NCBI RefSeq assembly: GCF_015694705.1
Contig: NZ_JADQDR010000013.1
Location: 88,821 to 152,820 of the forward strand
DNA: 64,000 nt
Reading direction: 5' to 3'
Source: Pontibacter rufus
GTDB taxonomy: Bacteria; Bacteroidota; Bacteroidia; Cytophagales; Hymenobacteraceae
In this document: one piece after another, positions 15,239 to 24,606 of the stretch
How the letters are laid out: every line of letters starts with the position of its first letter
Position numbering within the stretch: the first letter of the stretch is position 1
Program-made: the position numbers and the translations under genes
Notes under the pieces: model-generated
Database searches by the model: none
What the model was told of the DNA's origin: nothing
The model's input: the letters and a program-made list of their open reading frames with translations, nothing else

Positions 15239-15676
15239 ATGGCTACGAACCTCATGACGAAGAAACCGAGCGCACCCAGGCAGAATGCGGTGCGTGTGAA
15301 GCCTGAGGAAAAAGCGCCGCAATTGCCGCAGCCAAAACCAAGGGGCATCAGTTTATTCTCCCTGCTCGATAAGTATGCCAACATTGACTTCCTGTTTGAG
15401 CAGGGCGTGCCGCTCAAGTACATGCCGCATGTTCTTTTTCTGACAGGTATTACTCTTTTCTATATCGGCAACACCCATTTCGCCGAAAAGACCATCCGCA
15501 AGATTGACAAAGTTAAGGTAGAGACGGAGGATCTGCGCGCAGATTATACTACCCTCAAGTCTGAATACATGGAGGCTAGCAAACAGTCGGAGGTGGCACG
15601 CAATGTGGCGCCGCTCGGCTTAATCGAAAGCTCTTCTCCTCCTTACCAGGTAAACGTGCCGGCAGATGAATATTAA
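15239..15676 (+). CDS. ftsL: FtsL-like cell division protein
   Basis: A 145-residue bitopic membrane protein placed where ftsL stands in dcw clusters. A cytoplasmic proline- and lysine-rich N-terminus precedes one transmembrane helix (MPHVLFLTGITLFYIGNTH, about residues 79-97). An extracytoplasmic coiled-coil stretch follows (EKTIRKIDKVKVETEDLRADYTTLKSEYM). FtsL works with FtsQ/DivIB and FtsB to activate FtsWI. The ATG at 15239 is preferred to a TTG at 15194. The end overlaps ftsI by 11 bases. Sequence conservation in this family is low, so the call rests mostly on topology and position. Confidence 0.85.
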   Translation: MATNLMTKKPSAPRQNAVRVKPEEKAPQLPQPKPRGISLFSLLDKYANIDFLFEQGVPLKYMPHVLFLTGITLFYIGNTHFAEKTIRKIDKVKVETEDLRADYTTLKSEYMEASKQSEVARNVAPLGLIESSSPPYQVNVPADEY

Positions 15677-17768
15677 AAAATCCATACTGCTGCGGGTGCG
15701 GATAGCTTTTCTGGCTATCTGCCTTTTTGCATGCGCCATCGTGTACAAGGTGGTACGCATCCAGTTTATGGATGGCGCCAAATGGAAGAAGATTTCCAAA
15801 GAAAGACGCATACATTACCAGCCGGTATTTGCCACGCGCGGCAACATTTATTCAGACAACGAAAGTATACTGGCCACCTCGCTGCCATTTTACCGCGTTG
15901 CTTTTGACCCCACGGTAGCCGATGCGGAGGTTTTTAATGCCGGCATCGATTCCTTGTCGCTGCTGCTCTCACGCTACTATAAAGACAGGTCCGAAGATTA
16001 TTACCGCCGCAAGATCAAGAATGCCCGCCACGCCGGCCGGCGCTACATTCGCCTCAACAGCCACCAGATAGATTACCAGGCGAAGAAAACAATGGCTAAA
16101 TGGCCTATCTTCAGGGAAGGCAAGAACAGGGGCGGCGTTATTTTCGAGAAAGTAGAGAAACGCTTTAAGCCATTCGGCATACTGGCAGACCGCACCATCG
16201 GCTTTATCAATGAAGACAAGAACGGCGCCGGGCTGGAGTATAGTTTCAATAGCGACTTGGCCGGTACAGACGGCGAAGCGCTGTTTGAACGCATGGCCGG
16301 CGGCAACAAACCTATCTACGATGGCACTGAAGTGCAGCCGCAGCATGGTTATGACATTACGACTACCATCGACATCAACCTGCAGGATGTGGCCGAAAAC
16401 GCCCTCTACAAAACGCTGGAGAAGACGGATGCCGATCATGGCTGTGTGATTCTGATGGAAGTAAAAACCGGTGAAATAAAAGCTATCGTGAACCTGGGCA
16501 AAACTACCGGCGGCTACATCGAGGATTATAACTATGCCGTGGGCAGCCAGGGCCGCACAGAACCGGGCTCTACGTTTAAGCTGGCTTCTATGATGGCCAT
16601 GTTTGAGTATACCAACAACAACCTGAAACTGACCGACACCGTGGACACGGGAAATGGCGTTTACCGCATCAAAAACACCACCATGAGCGATTCCAAACAT
16701 GGCGGCAACGGTAAAATAACAGTGCAGGAGGTTTTTGAAAAATCTTCGAACATCGGTGTGGCCAAACTCATGGAGAAGACCTTTGGCAACAACCCGCAGG
16801 CCTATGTGGATTACCTGCATAAGTTTGGGCTGGATAACACGCTGGGGTTCCAGATGGAAGGAGAAGCGCGGCCATTTATAAAAAGTCCCAGCGACAGGAC
16901 CTGGTATGGCACCACGCTTACTTCCATGGGCATCGGCTATGAGTTGAAAATATCACCCTTGCAGACGCTTGCATTTTATAATGCTGTGGCCAACAACGGG
17001 GTAAAGGTGCAACCAATCATCGTGAAGGAAATCAGCAAGGCAGATAATGTAATCCAGGCTTTTCAGACACGCGTGCTGGTAGACAAGATATGCTCTGACG
17101 AAACTCTGAAAAAGCTGAAGGCTATGATGGAAGGTGTGGTAGCGCGGGGCACGGCAAGGAATATTCTGGGCACCGACTATAAAGTGGCCGGCAAAACCGG
17201 TACTGCCAAAAAGGTGAAGAACGGCCACTATGTACGGGCTTACTCGGCATCCTTTGCAGGCTATTTTCCGGCTGATAACCCCAAGTATAGCTGCATCGTG
17301 ATTATTGATGATCCGCAGGGGGTGAACGTGTATGGCGGCGATGTGGCGGCTCCTGTGTTCAAGGAGGTGGCAGACAAAGCATACGCGCGCGACTTAGCCA
17401 TGCACAAACCATTGCAGGAGCGCATGATTCCGAATAAGGAGAGCCTGCCGGATGTGAAAGCCGGAAATTTTGATGACCTGACACTGATATGCAATAAAAT
17501 TGGCATCAGCAACCATCCGCAAGGAACCGATGAGGAATGGGTGAAGGTAGAAGCAGCGAAAAGATCGCTCAACTTTAAACCAAATCCGGTACTGGGTGGC
17601 CAGGTGCCGGACGTAACCGGCCTCACGCTGCGCGATGCTTTGTACATACTGGGTAATCAGCATTTCGAGGTGAACGTGGAAGGTACGGGCAAGCGTGTGA
17701 AAAAGCAGTCGCTGGAACCGGGCGCTGCCATCGATAAAGTAAAACAAATAACCATTGTTCTAAGCTAA
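15666..17768 (+). CDS. ftsI: Septal transpeptidase FtsI (PBP3) with PASTA domain
   Basis: A 700-residue class B penicillin-binding protein. It has one N-terminal membrane anchor (about 8-30), a dimerisation domain, and a transpeptidase domain with the active serine in STFK (S302-K305), an SSN motif (KSSNIGVA, about 360) and KTGT (VAGKTGTAKK, about 513). The C-terminal 60 residues form a PASTA domain (VPDVTGLTLRDALYIL onward), more common in Gram-positive PBPs but also seen in Bacteroidota. It crosslinks septal peptidoglycan together with FtsW, encoded downstream. It overlaps ftsL and abuts murE. Confidence 0.96.
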   Translation: MNIKKSILLRVRIAFLAICLFACAIVYKVVRIQFMDGAKWKKISKERRIHYQPVFATRGNIYSDNESILATSLPFYRVAFDPTVADAEVFNAGIDSLSLLLSRYYKDRSEDYYRRKIKNARHAGRRYIRLNSHQIDYQAKKTMAKWPIFREGKNRGGVIFEKVEKRFKPFGILADRTIGFINEDKNGAGLEYSFNSDLAGTDGEALFERMAGGNKPIYDGTEVQPQHGYDITTTIDINLQDVAENALYKTLEKTDADHGCVILMEVKTGEIKAIVNLGKTTGGYIEDYNYAVGSQGRTEPGSTFKLASMMAMFEYTNNNLKLTDTVDTGNGVYRIKNTTMSDSKHGGNGKITVQEVFEKSSNIGVAKLMEKTFGNNPQAYVDYLHKFGLDNTLGFQMEGEARPFIKSPSDRTWYGTTLTSMGIGYELKISPLQTLAFYNAVANNGVKVQPIIVKEISKADNVIQAFQTRVLVDKICSDETLKKLKAMMEGVVARGTARNILGTDYKVAGKTGTAKKVKNGHYVRAYSASFAGYFPADNPKYSCIVIIDDPQGVNVYGGDVAAPVFKEVADKAYARDLAMHKPLQERMIPNKESLPDVKAGNFDDLTLICNKIGISNHPQGTDEEWVKVEAAKRSLNFKPNPVLGGQVPDVTGLTLRDALYILGNQHFEVNVEGTGKRVKKQSLEPGAAIDKVKQITIVLS

Positions 17769-19234
17769 TGCAATCGCTGCAAACCATATTGCAAGAGGTA
17801 AAAGTGCTGGATACCAGAGGTACGCTAAACGCCTCAGTGGAGGCAATTACCTTCGATTCGCGCCAGGTACGCGCGGGTGTGGCTTTTGTGGCGGTGCGCG
17901 GCGTGCAGACCGATGGACATGATTACATAAGCAAAGCTATAGCGACAGAAGCGGCCGTAATTGTCTGCGAAGCCCTGCCTGCGGAACTGGCGCCGGATGT
18001 AACTTACGTGGTGGTGCCCAATTCAGGCGAAGCACTGGGTAAAATGGCCTCTGCCTTTTACAATCATCCATCCCGGAAGCTGCAATTAATCGGCGTAACA
18101 GGCACTAACGGCAAAACAACTTCGGTTACGCTGCTGCACAAATTGTTCCGGGAACTGGGCTACCATGCAGGGCTGCTCTCCACGGTGCAAAATCAGATAG
18201 ACGAGGAGGTGATTCCTGCTACCCACACCACCCCCGACGCTGTAACCCTCAACGCGTTGCTGGCGCAGATGCTGAAAGCCGGCTGCACCTATTGCTTTAT
18301 GGAGGTGAGTTCGCATGCCATGGTGCAGCAGCGCGTAGCGGGCCTGACTTTTGCCGGTGGTGTATTTACCAACATCACCCACGACCACCTGGATTATCAC
18401 CAGACCTTTGATGCTTACATCAAAGCCAAAAAATCCTTTTTTGACATGCTGCCGGAAGGCGCTTTTGCGCTTATCAACGCCGATGATAAGCGCGGGCCCG
18501 TGATGGTGCAGAACACCAAAGCCAGTGTGCATTACTTTGCCCTGCGCAAAATGGCAGAGTTTAAAGCCCGCATCATCGAGAATACCCTGCAGGGGCTGCA
18601 CCTGGATGTAAACGGGCACGAGATCTGGTGCAAGCTGATTGGCGCTTTTAATGCTTACAACCTGCTGGGCACCTATGGCGTGGCGGTGTTGCTGGGCGAA
18701 GATCCGGCAGAGGCGCTGACAGTGCTCTCCAGCCTTAACTCTGCCGCCGGCCGCTTCGATTACATCGTTTCGGATGCACAACAAATAACAGGTATTGTGG
18801 ATTATGCCCACACGCCGGATGCCCTGGAGAACGTGCTGCTCACGATAAAGGACATCCGCAACCCGAACCAGAAAGTAATTACGCTGGTGGGCTGCGGGGG
18901 CAACCGTGATGCCGCCAAACGCCCGCTGATGGCTGATATCGCCTGCCGTTTCAGCGATAAAGTGATACTTACCTCGGATAATCCGCGCTTTGAGGAGCCG
19001 CAGGCCATACTTGCGGATATGCAGAAAGGCGTGAAGCCCCTGGATTACAAGAAAACGCTCTCGGTGCTGGACCGCAAGGAGGCTATTAAGACTGCCTGCA
19101 TGCTCGCGGGGCCCGATGATATCATACTCGTCGCCGGCAAAGGACACGAAACATACCAGGAGGTAAAAGGCGTGAAGTCTCCGTTTGATGATAAACAGGT
19201 GCTGCAGGAGATGTTCACCCAGTTAGGAAAGTAA
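17768..19234 (+). CDS. murE: UDP-MurNAc-tripeptide synthetase MurE
   Basis: A 488-residue Mur ligase adding the third amino acid to UDP-MurNAc-L-Ala-D-Glu. The ATP loop GVTGTNGKTTSVTLL (about residues 110-124) and the central TTPD and NITHDHLDYH motifs are present. The DNPR motif (SDNPRFEEP, about 402) is the one linked to meso-diaminopimelate specificity, so the wall is probably A1-gamma meso-DAP type. The TAA of ftsI overlaps the ATG by one base. Confidence 0.97.
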   Translation: MQSLQTILQEVKVLDTRGTLNASVEAITFDSRQVRAGVAFVAVRGVQTDGHDYISKAIATEAAVIVCEALPAELAPDVTYVVVPNSGEALGKMASAFYNHPSRKLQLIGVTGTNGKTTSVTLLHKLFRELGYHAGLLSTVQNQIDEEVIPATHTTPDAVTLNALLAQMLKAGCTYCFMEVSSHAMVQQRVAGLTFAGGVFTNITHDHLDYHQTFDAYIKAKKSFFDMLPEGAFALINADDKRGPVMVQNTKASVHYFALRKMAEFKARIIENTLQGLHLDVNGHEIWCKLIGAFNAYNLLGTYGVAVLLGEDPAEALTVLSSLNSAAGRFDYIVSDAQQITGIVDYAHTPDALENVLLTIKDIRNPNQKVITLVGCGGNRDAAKRPLMADIACRFSDKVILTSDNPRFEEPQAILADMQKGVKPLDYKKTLSVLDRKEAIKTACMLAGPDDIILVAGKGHETYQEVKGVKSPFDDKQVLQEMFTQLGK

Positions 19235-19295
19235 GCAGAAGACACAAGTATAAACCAGTTATTTGCAGATAAGCACAGGAAACCGATTTTAATAA

Positions 19296-20516
19296 ATGTT
19301 ATATTTTCTTTTCACATACCTCGACCGCGAATTCGACTTTCTGGGAGCCGGTGTATTTCAATACATCTCTTTCCGGGCAGGTATGGCCACGTTGCTGTCG
19401 CTGCTGATTGCCATGATTTTTGGCGGCAGGCTGATAAAGGTGCTGCAGCGCAAGCAGGTAGGCGAGAGCATCCGCGATCTCGGCCTGGAGGGACAGATGG
19501 AGAAGAAAGGAACTCCTACGATGGGCGGCCTCATAATTCTGATGGCCATACTGGTGCCGGTGCTGCTTTTTGCCCGCCTCGACAATGTATACATCCAGCT
19601 GATGCTCGTGTCTACCGTCTGGCTGGGGATGATCGGCTTCCTGGATGATTACATCAAAGTATTCAGAAAAAATAAAGAGGGTTTGGCCGGCCGTTTCAAG
19701 ATTTTAGGCCAGATTGGATTGGGGCTGATCGTAGGCCTCACGCTGTATTTCTCTGACGATGTAACCGTGCGCCAGTATATTTTTGCGGATGGCGGCACTT
19801 CCTCTGTAAATGCTACCAAGCACTTTGTGGATGTAAAATCGATGATCACGACCATCCCTTTTCGCAAAAACAACGAGCTGGATTACTGCAACCTGTTTGC
19901 CTTTGCCGGCCCGCTCTTCCAGGACTGGTCCTGCTATCTCTATATTCCGTTCGTGATTCTGGTGATAACAGCAGTTTCTAACGGAGCCAACATCACCGAC
20001 GGCATCGATGGCCTTGCAGCAGGCACTTCGGCGATTATTGGCACCACGCTGGCCATCTTTACCTACGTATCCGGTAACACCATTTTTGCAGATTACCTCG
20101 ATATCATGTTTATCCCTAACTCCGGCGAACTGGCTATTTTCTGTCTGGCTTTTGTGGGAGCATGCGTTGGCTTCCTGTGGTATAACTCGTATCCGGCGCA
20201 GGTATTCATGGGCGACACAGGCAGCCTGGCCATTGGCGGCATTATCGCCGTGTTGGCCCTGATTGTAAGAAAAGAATTACTTATACCAATACTATGCGGC
20301 ATCTTCCTGGTCGAGAACCTGTCGGTGATGCTGCAGGTGAGCTACTTTAAGTATACGCGCAAGAAGTATGGCGAAGGCCGCCGCATCTTTAAAATGTCGC
20401 CGCTGCACCATCATTATCAGAAAATGGGCTACCACGAGTCTAAAATAGTAGGCCGCTTCTGGATTGTGGGCATCATGCTGGCCATTTTTACGCTGGTAAC
20501 GCTGAAGCTGAGGTAA
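19296..20516 (+). CDS. mraY: Phospho-MurNAc-pentapeptide transferase MraY
   Basis: A 406-residue polytopic membrane enzyme that makes lipid I from UDP-MurNAc-pentapeptide and undecaprenyl phosphate. Signature segments are visible: GTPTMGGL (about 69), GFLDDYIKV (aspartate pair, about 113-121), [12 protein letters not shown] (about 234-245) and the histidine-rich SPLHHHYQ (about 370). An insert of roughly 50 residues ([13 protein letters not shown] onward) is typical of Bacteroidota MraY. The 61-base gap after murE carries an AAGTATAAA word. Confidence 0.97.
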   Translation: MLYFLFTYLDREFDFLGAGVFQYISFRAGMATLLSLLIAMIFGGRLIKVLQRKQVGESIRDLGLEGQMEKKGTPTMGGLIILMAILVPVLLFARLDNVYIQLMLVSTVWLGMIGFLDDYIKVFRKNKEGLAGRFKILGQIGLGLIVGLTLYFSDDVTVRQYIFADGGTSSVNATKHFVDVKSMITTIPFRKNNELDYCNLFAFAGPLFQDWSCYLYIPFVILVITAVSNGANITDGIDGLAAGTSAIIGTTLAIFTYVSGNTIFADYLDIMFIPNSGELAIFCLAFVGACVGFLWYNSYPAQVFMGDTGSLAIGGIIAVLALIVRKELLIPILCGIFLVENLSVMLQVSYFKYTRKKYGEGRRIFKMSPLHHHYQKMGYHESKIVGRFWIVGIMLAIFTLVTLKLR

Positions 20517-20517
20517 G

Positions 20518-20947
20518 GTCGTTGTTCGTTGTTCGTCAATCGTTGTTTGGAAATTAAGTATAAAGATGATGGACTACAAGGAACTGGATGTATGGAAGAA
20601 GAGCAGAAGTCTCACCAGTAGCATTTATAATCTGTCAAGGACTTTTCCGAAAGATGAAGTCTTCGGCTTGACAAGCCAGATGAGAAGAGCCGCAGTGTCG
20701 GTATCATCAAATATAGCAGAAGGTTGTGGCAGGCAGCATGCCAAAGATTCTATACAAATATTTTATATAGCCAGAGGATCTTTATACGAACTGGAAACGC
20801 AGCTTTATGTCGCGTCAGACCAAGGTTATGTGAAGCAACCTGTTTTTGACCAGACAATAAATGAGATTACAAATTGCAAGCAGATGCTAAACGGCCTGAT
20901 CAAATATTTCAAAGGTTTATAACTGAATGCGAACAACGAACAACGAC
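20518..20947. mobile_element. IVP-type unit bounded by 18-base inverted repeats
   Basis: GTCGTTGTTCGTTGTTCG at 20518-20535 is matched by its exact reverse complement at 20930-20947. The 430-base interval holds only one gene, a four-helix-bundle protein of the 23S rRNA intervening-sequence family. The unit begins one base after the mraY stop. Its right arm lies inside the first codons of murD. This resembles a small insertion at the mraY-murD junction. Confidence 0.65.
20566..20922 (+). CDS. Four-helix-bundle protein (23S rRNA intervening-sequence protein family)
   Basis: A 118-residue protein of the IVP/S23 family: MDYKELDVWKKSRSLTSSIYNLSRTFP at the start, then FGLTSQMRRAAVSVSSNIAEGCGR (about 42-65), ending in helix-rich sequence. 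Family members form pentameric four-helix bundles. They are found inside 23S rRNA intervening sequences and scattered singly in Bacteroidota genomes; their function is unknown. Here it interrupts the dcw gene order between mraY and murD and is bounded by perfect 18-base inverted repeats, suggesting acquisition. It is in frame with the operon direction and probably co-transcribed. Confidence 0.9.
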   Translation: MMDYKELDVWKKSRSLTSSIYNLSRTFPKDEVFGLTSQMRRAAVSVSSNIAEGCGRQHAKDSIQIFYIARGSLYELETQLYVASDQGYVKQPVFDQTINEITNCKQMLNGLIKYFKGL

Positions 20948-22309
20948 AAACGAACAACTAAACTTGCTGTACTCGGAGCGGGAGAGAGTGGTGTGGGAGC
21001 CGCTTTGCTGGCAAAAGCAAAGGGGCTGGAAGTGTTTGTGTCGGATGGCGGGCAGATAAAGGAAGTATATAAAGCAAAACTAGAGGCAGCAGCCATTCCT
21101 TTTGAAGAAGGTGGCCATACGTTTGAACGTATTCTGGAGGCGACTCAGATCATCAAAAGCCCGGGTATCCCGGACAAAGTGCCTGTTATACAGGAGGCTG
21201 TGAAGCGGGAAATCCCAATTATTTCGGAAATAGAGTTTGCCGGCAGGTATACCGATGCCAGATTCATTTGCATCACCGGTACCAACGGTAAAACCACTAC
21301 CACGCTGCTGACCTATCACCTGCTGCGCGAGGCAGGTATAAACGTGGCGCTGGCAGGTAATATAGGCGAGAGCCTGGCGGAGAAGGTGATCGAAAACAAG
21401 TATGATTATTATGTGGTGGAGCTTAGCAGCTTTCAGCTGGATAACATGTACCAGTTTAAGGCGCATATTGCCGTGCTCACCAACATCACGCCCGACCACC
21501 TGGACCGCTACGAGTATAGTATGGACAAGTATGCCGCTTCCAAGCTGCGTGTGGCGCAGAACATGACGGGTACTGATTTCTTTATTTATAATGCGGATGA
21601 TGAAAATATCAGCAAGGCCTTCCAATCCAATGCTTTCGGCGGAACTGCAGTGCCTTTCTCGCTGCAAGGCGCTGAAAAGGCCAAAATAACGCTGGAGGGG
21701 CAACGTGTAAAGGTGAATTTACCCTACTATGAAGGCAACGTCGATATTTCTGAATCGAGCCTGATTGGCAAACATAACCAGTACAACACCATGGCGGCCG
21801 TAGCCGTGGCCAAGTTGCTAAGTATAGACGATGCGGCCATTGCTCAGGCATTGGCGACGTTTCAGAATGCAGATCACCGCCTGCAAACCGTGGGAGAGGC
21901 CAAAGGGGTTACCTACATCAACGACTCCAAAGCCACCAATGTGGAAGCGGTGTGGTATGCGCTGGAAGGTATAAAACAGCCCATTATCTGGATAGCGGGC
22001 GGGGTGGACAAAGGCAACGATTACAGCACCCTGCAGGAACTGGCACGCGAAAAGGTGAAGGTGCTCATCTGCCTGGGCAAAGACAACGAAAAACTGCAGC
22101 AGGCCTTCGGGAAAGTGGTGCCCATTATTGCCGAAACTACCTCTATCGGGTATGCCGTGCGCCTGAGCCGCTCGCTGGCAGAGCCTGGAGATGTGGTGCT
22201 GTTGTCGCCGGCCTGTGCCAGCTTCGATTTATTTAACAATTACGAACACCGGGGGCAGCAATTCAAAGAAGCTGTAGAAAAGATAGTGCTGAAGAACAAC
22301 CAGGAATAA
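20927..22309 (+). CDS. murD: UDP-MurNAc-L-Ala-D-Glu ligase MurD
   Basis: A 460-residue Mur ligase that adds D-glutamate to UDP-MurNAc-L-alanine. Present are an N-terminal Rossmann start (KLAVLGAGESGVGAALLAK), the ATP loop CITGTNGKTTTTLL (about 112-125), the NITPDHLDRYE motif and the C-terminal DDIILV-like ending LLSPACASFDLFNNYEHRG. The chosen ATG (20927) yields the first residues MRTTNNDKRTT, which are encoded by the right inverted repeat of the IVP unit and are unlike other MurD proteins. The conserved part begins at residue 12. Any replacement start must lie in that repeat, because no other ATG is nearby. Confidence 0.95.
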   Translation: MRTTNNDKRTTKLAVLGAGESGVGAALLAKAKGLEVFVSDGGQIKEVYKAKLEAAAIPFEEGGHTFERILEATQIIKSPGIPDKVPVIQEAVKREIPIISEIEFAGRYTDARFICITGTNGKTTTTLLTYHLLREAGINVALAGNIGESLAEKVIENKYDYYVVELSSFQLDNMYQFKAHIAVLTNITPDHLDRYEYSMDKYAASKLRVAQNMTGTDFFIYNADDENISKAFQSNAFGGTAVPFSLQGAEKAKITLEGQRVKVNLPYYEGNVDISESSLIGKHNQYNTMAAVAVAKLLSIDDAAIAQALATFQNADHRLQTVGEAKGVTYINDSKATNVEAVWYALEGIKQPIIWIAGGVDKGNDYSTLQELAREKVKVLICLGKDNEKLQQAFGKVVPIIAETTSIGYAVRLSRSLAEPGDVVLLSPACASFDLFNNYEHRGQQFKEAVEKIVLKNNQE

Positions 22310-22334
22310 CAAACCCGTTTTACCGGAGGTGATG

Positions 22335-23501
22335 ATGAAAAAGTGGTTACAGGAAAATTTAAAAGGAGATCCGATGCTGTGGGGTATTGTGATCATCTTC
22401 TCGCTTATAAGCGTGGCGGTGGTCTATTCTGCTACAGGCACACTTGCCTACAAAAAAATGGAGGGCAATACAGAATATTTCCTGTTCAAGCATTCATCCC
22501 TGATCCTGCTTGGCCTGGGGTGTATGTGGGCCGCCCATAAAATCAATTACCGTTACTATTCTAAGCTGTCGCTGCTGGCACTGCTGGTGTCGGCACCGCT
22601 GCTGATCGTTACCTACTTTTACGGTTCTAACATCAACGAAGCCTCGCGCTGGATTACAATTCCGGTTATCAACCAGACATTCCAGCCCTCAGATTTAGCC
22701 AAATTGGCCCTGATTTCATACCTGGCCAGCATGTTGTCTAAAAAGCAGCAGATGCTGCATGATATTAAACGCACCCTGATCCCGATTTTCGGCTGGACAG
22801 TGGCTATTTGCGCTTTAATTGCGCTGACAAACACCTCTACTGCGGTGCTTCTTTTCATCACGTGCCTGCTGCTGATGTTTATCGGCCGGGTGCCCGTAAA
22901 ATATTTAGCTGCCGTGGTTGTGGCGGGCGGCATCATTGGCGGTACGGCTTTGACACTGGGCCAGCGCCTGGACACCGCTGTCAGCCGGATGGAAGATTTC
23001 ATGGATCCAACTAAAACGGCCTTTCAACTGGAGCAGTCCTACATCGCCATCGCCACAGGCGGGGTAGTGGGCAAAGGCCCCGGCAACAGCGATCAGCGCG
23101 ACATCCTGCCGCACCCTTATTCTGACTTTATCTATGCCATTATTCTGGAGGAGTATGGCTTGATCGGAGGCGTGGTGGTGCTGTTTTTATACCTGGCGCT
23201 CCTATACCGGGGCCTGGTTACGGTCAGTAAAAGCAACGGGGCTTTTGGCGGGCTCCTATCCGCCGGGGTAAGCTTTAGCCTTGTGATGCAGGCGTTGATC
23301 AATATGGGGGTAGCCGTGGGCCTGGGGCCGATTACGGGTTTGCCGCTGCCGCTTTTAAGTATGGGAGGCACATCGCTTATTTTCACCGGTATTTCGCTCG
23401 GGATTATACTTAGCGTGAGCCGTGCTGATACCGAGTTTACACGTGCCGCTACAGAAACTGTACCCAATAAAATACAAGCCAATAAACCTGTAAATGCCTA
23501 A
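22335..23501 (+). CDS. ftsW: Septal glycosyltransferase FtsW
   Basis: A SEDS-family polytopic membrane protein of 388 residues that polymerises lipid II at the septum together with FtsI. It has about ten hydrophobic helices. Conserved SEDS segments include QPSDLAKLALI (about 116) and the late GLPLPLLSMGGTSLIF (about 335). The start is one of three adjacent codons (GTG 22329, ATG 22332, ATG 22335). A rare strong Shine-Dalgarno-like GGAGGT at 22325-22330 favours 22335. The end overlaps murG by 8 bases. Confidence 0.95.
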   Translation: MKKWLQENLKGDPMLWGIVIIFSLISVAVVYSATGTLAYKKMEGNTEYFLFKHSSLILLGLGCMWAAHKINYRYYSKLSLLALLVSAPLLIVTYFYGSNINEASRWITIPVINQTFQPSDLAKLALISYLASMLSKKQQMLHDIKRTLIPIFGWTVAICALIALTNTSTAVLLFITCLLLMFIGRVPVKYLAAVVVAGGIIGGTALTLGQRLDTAVSRMEDFMDPTKTAFQLEQSYIAIATGGVVGKGPGNSDQRDILPHPYSDFIYAIILEEYGLIGGVVVLFLYLALLYRGLVTVSKSNGAFGGLLSAGVSFSLVMQALINMGVAVGLGPITGLPLPLLSMGGTSLIFTGISLGIILSVSRADTEFTRAATETVPNKIQANKPVNA

Positions 23502-24606
23502 TCCGCAGAGACCATATCGCGTGATCATCAGCGGGGGCGGCACCGGCGGGCACATATACCCCGCAGTGGCCATTGCCAACCAGCTAAGGGTGGTGGACCC
23601 GGCGGCGGAGATCCTGTTTGTGGGTGCACAAGGCCGTATGGAGATGACGCGCGTGCCGGAAGCAGGTTATAAGATTGTGGGCCTGTGGATCAGCGGGCTG
23701 CAGCGCCGCCTGACACTGGACAACCTGTCGTTCCCGTTCAAAGTGCTTTCCAGCGTGCGGGCAGCGCACCGGATCATCAAAGAGTTTAAGCCGGATGCTG
23801 TGGTAGGTGTGGGCGGCTATGCCAGCGGTCCCTTGCTGTATGCGGCCACTGCCCGTAAAATTCCGGCCCTGATTCAGGAGCAAAATTCGTATGCCGGCAT
23901 TACCAACAAAATATTGGGCAGGCGTGTGGACAAAATCTGCGTGGCTTACCCCAACATGGAAGCTTTTTTTCCGGCTGAGAAACTGGTGCTGACCGGCAAT
24001 CCGGTACGCGCCGACATCATGGACAGCCATACCAGAAGGGCAGAGGCGCTGCAGCATTTTAGCCTGAACGGAGATAAAAAAACAATCCTGGTGATAGGCG
24101 GAAGCTTGGGTGCCAGAACATTAAACCAAAGTATAGCCGCTGGGCTGGAGCAGCTGGTACAAACTGGTTATAACCTGGTCTGGCAGACGGGCAAGCTGTT
24201 TTTGCCGGAAGCGGAAGTATTCGCTGCTAAGTATAAAGCGCACGGAATCCGGGTATCGGACTTTATCAGCCGCATGGATTTGGCCTATGCCATGGCTGAT
24301 GTGGTTATTTCCAGGGCGGGTGCTTTGTCTATTTCAGAGCTGTGCCTGGCCGGCAAGCCTGCGGTGCTGGTGCCTTCACCGAATGTGGCCGAAGATCATC
24401 AGACAAAAAATGCGCTGGCGCTGGTGCAGCAGCAGGCGGCTATACTGGTGCGCGATGCTGAGGCTGCCGAAAAACTGGTGCCCGCTGTGCTGCAACTGGC
24501 CGGCAACACGGAGGAACAGCAGCGCCTAAGCCGGAATATTCTGAAAATGGCGCGGCCCAATGCCGCCGCCGATATTGTGAACGAGCTACTAAAGATAATC
24601 AGGTGA
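23494..24606 (+). CDS. murG: Lipid II synthase MurG
   Basis: A 370-residue GT28 glycosyltransferase that transfers GlcNAc from UDP-GlcNAc to lipid I on the inner face of the membrane. Motifs: N-terminal ISGGGTGGHIYPAVAIA (about 9-25), VGVGGYASGP (about 105), QEQNSYAGITNK (about 129), GGSLGART (about 200) and the donor-binding SRAGALSISELCLAGKPAVLVPSP (about 269-292). It overlaps ftsW by 8 bases and murC by 4. Confidence 0.97.
   Translation: MPNPQRPYRVIISGGGTGGHIYPAVAIANQLRVVDPAAEILFVGAQGRMEMTRVPEAGYKIVGLWISGLQRRLTLDNLSFPFKVLSSVRAAHRIIKEFKPDAVVGVGGYASGPLLYAATARKIPALIQEQNSYAGITNKILGRRVDKICVAYPNMEAFFPAEKLVLTGNPVRADIMDSHTRRAEALQHFSLNGDKKTILVIGGSLGARTLNQSIAAGLEQLVQTGYNLVWQTGKLFLPEAEVFAAKYKAHGIRVSDFISRMDLAYAMADVVISRAGALSISELCLAGKPAVLVPSPNVAEDHQTKNALALVQQQAAILVRDAEAAEKLVPAVLQLAGNTEEQQRLSRNILKMARPNAAADIVNELLKIIR

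Noticed and set aside
15969..16820. A 283-residue open frame antisense to ftsI
   Set aside because: It is wholly inside ftsI; its histidine- and valine-rich composition is typical of reversed coding sequence.
18086..19147. A 353-residue open frame antisense to murE
   Set aside because: It lies wholly inside a clear Mur ligase gene and shows no protein family features.
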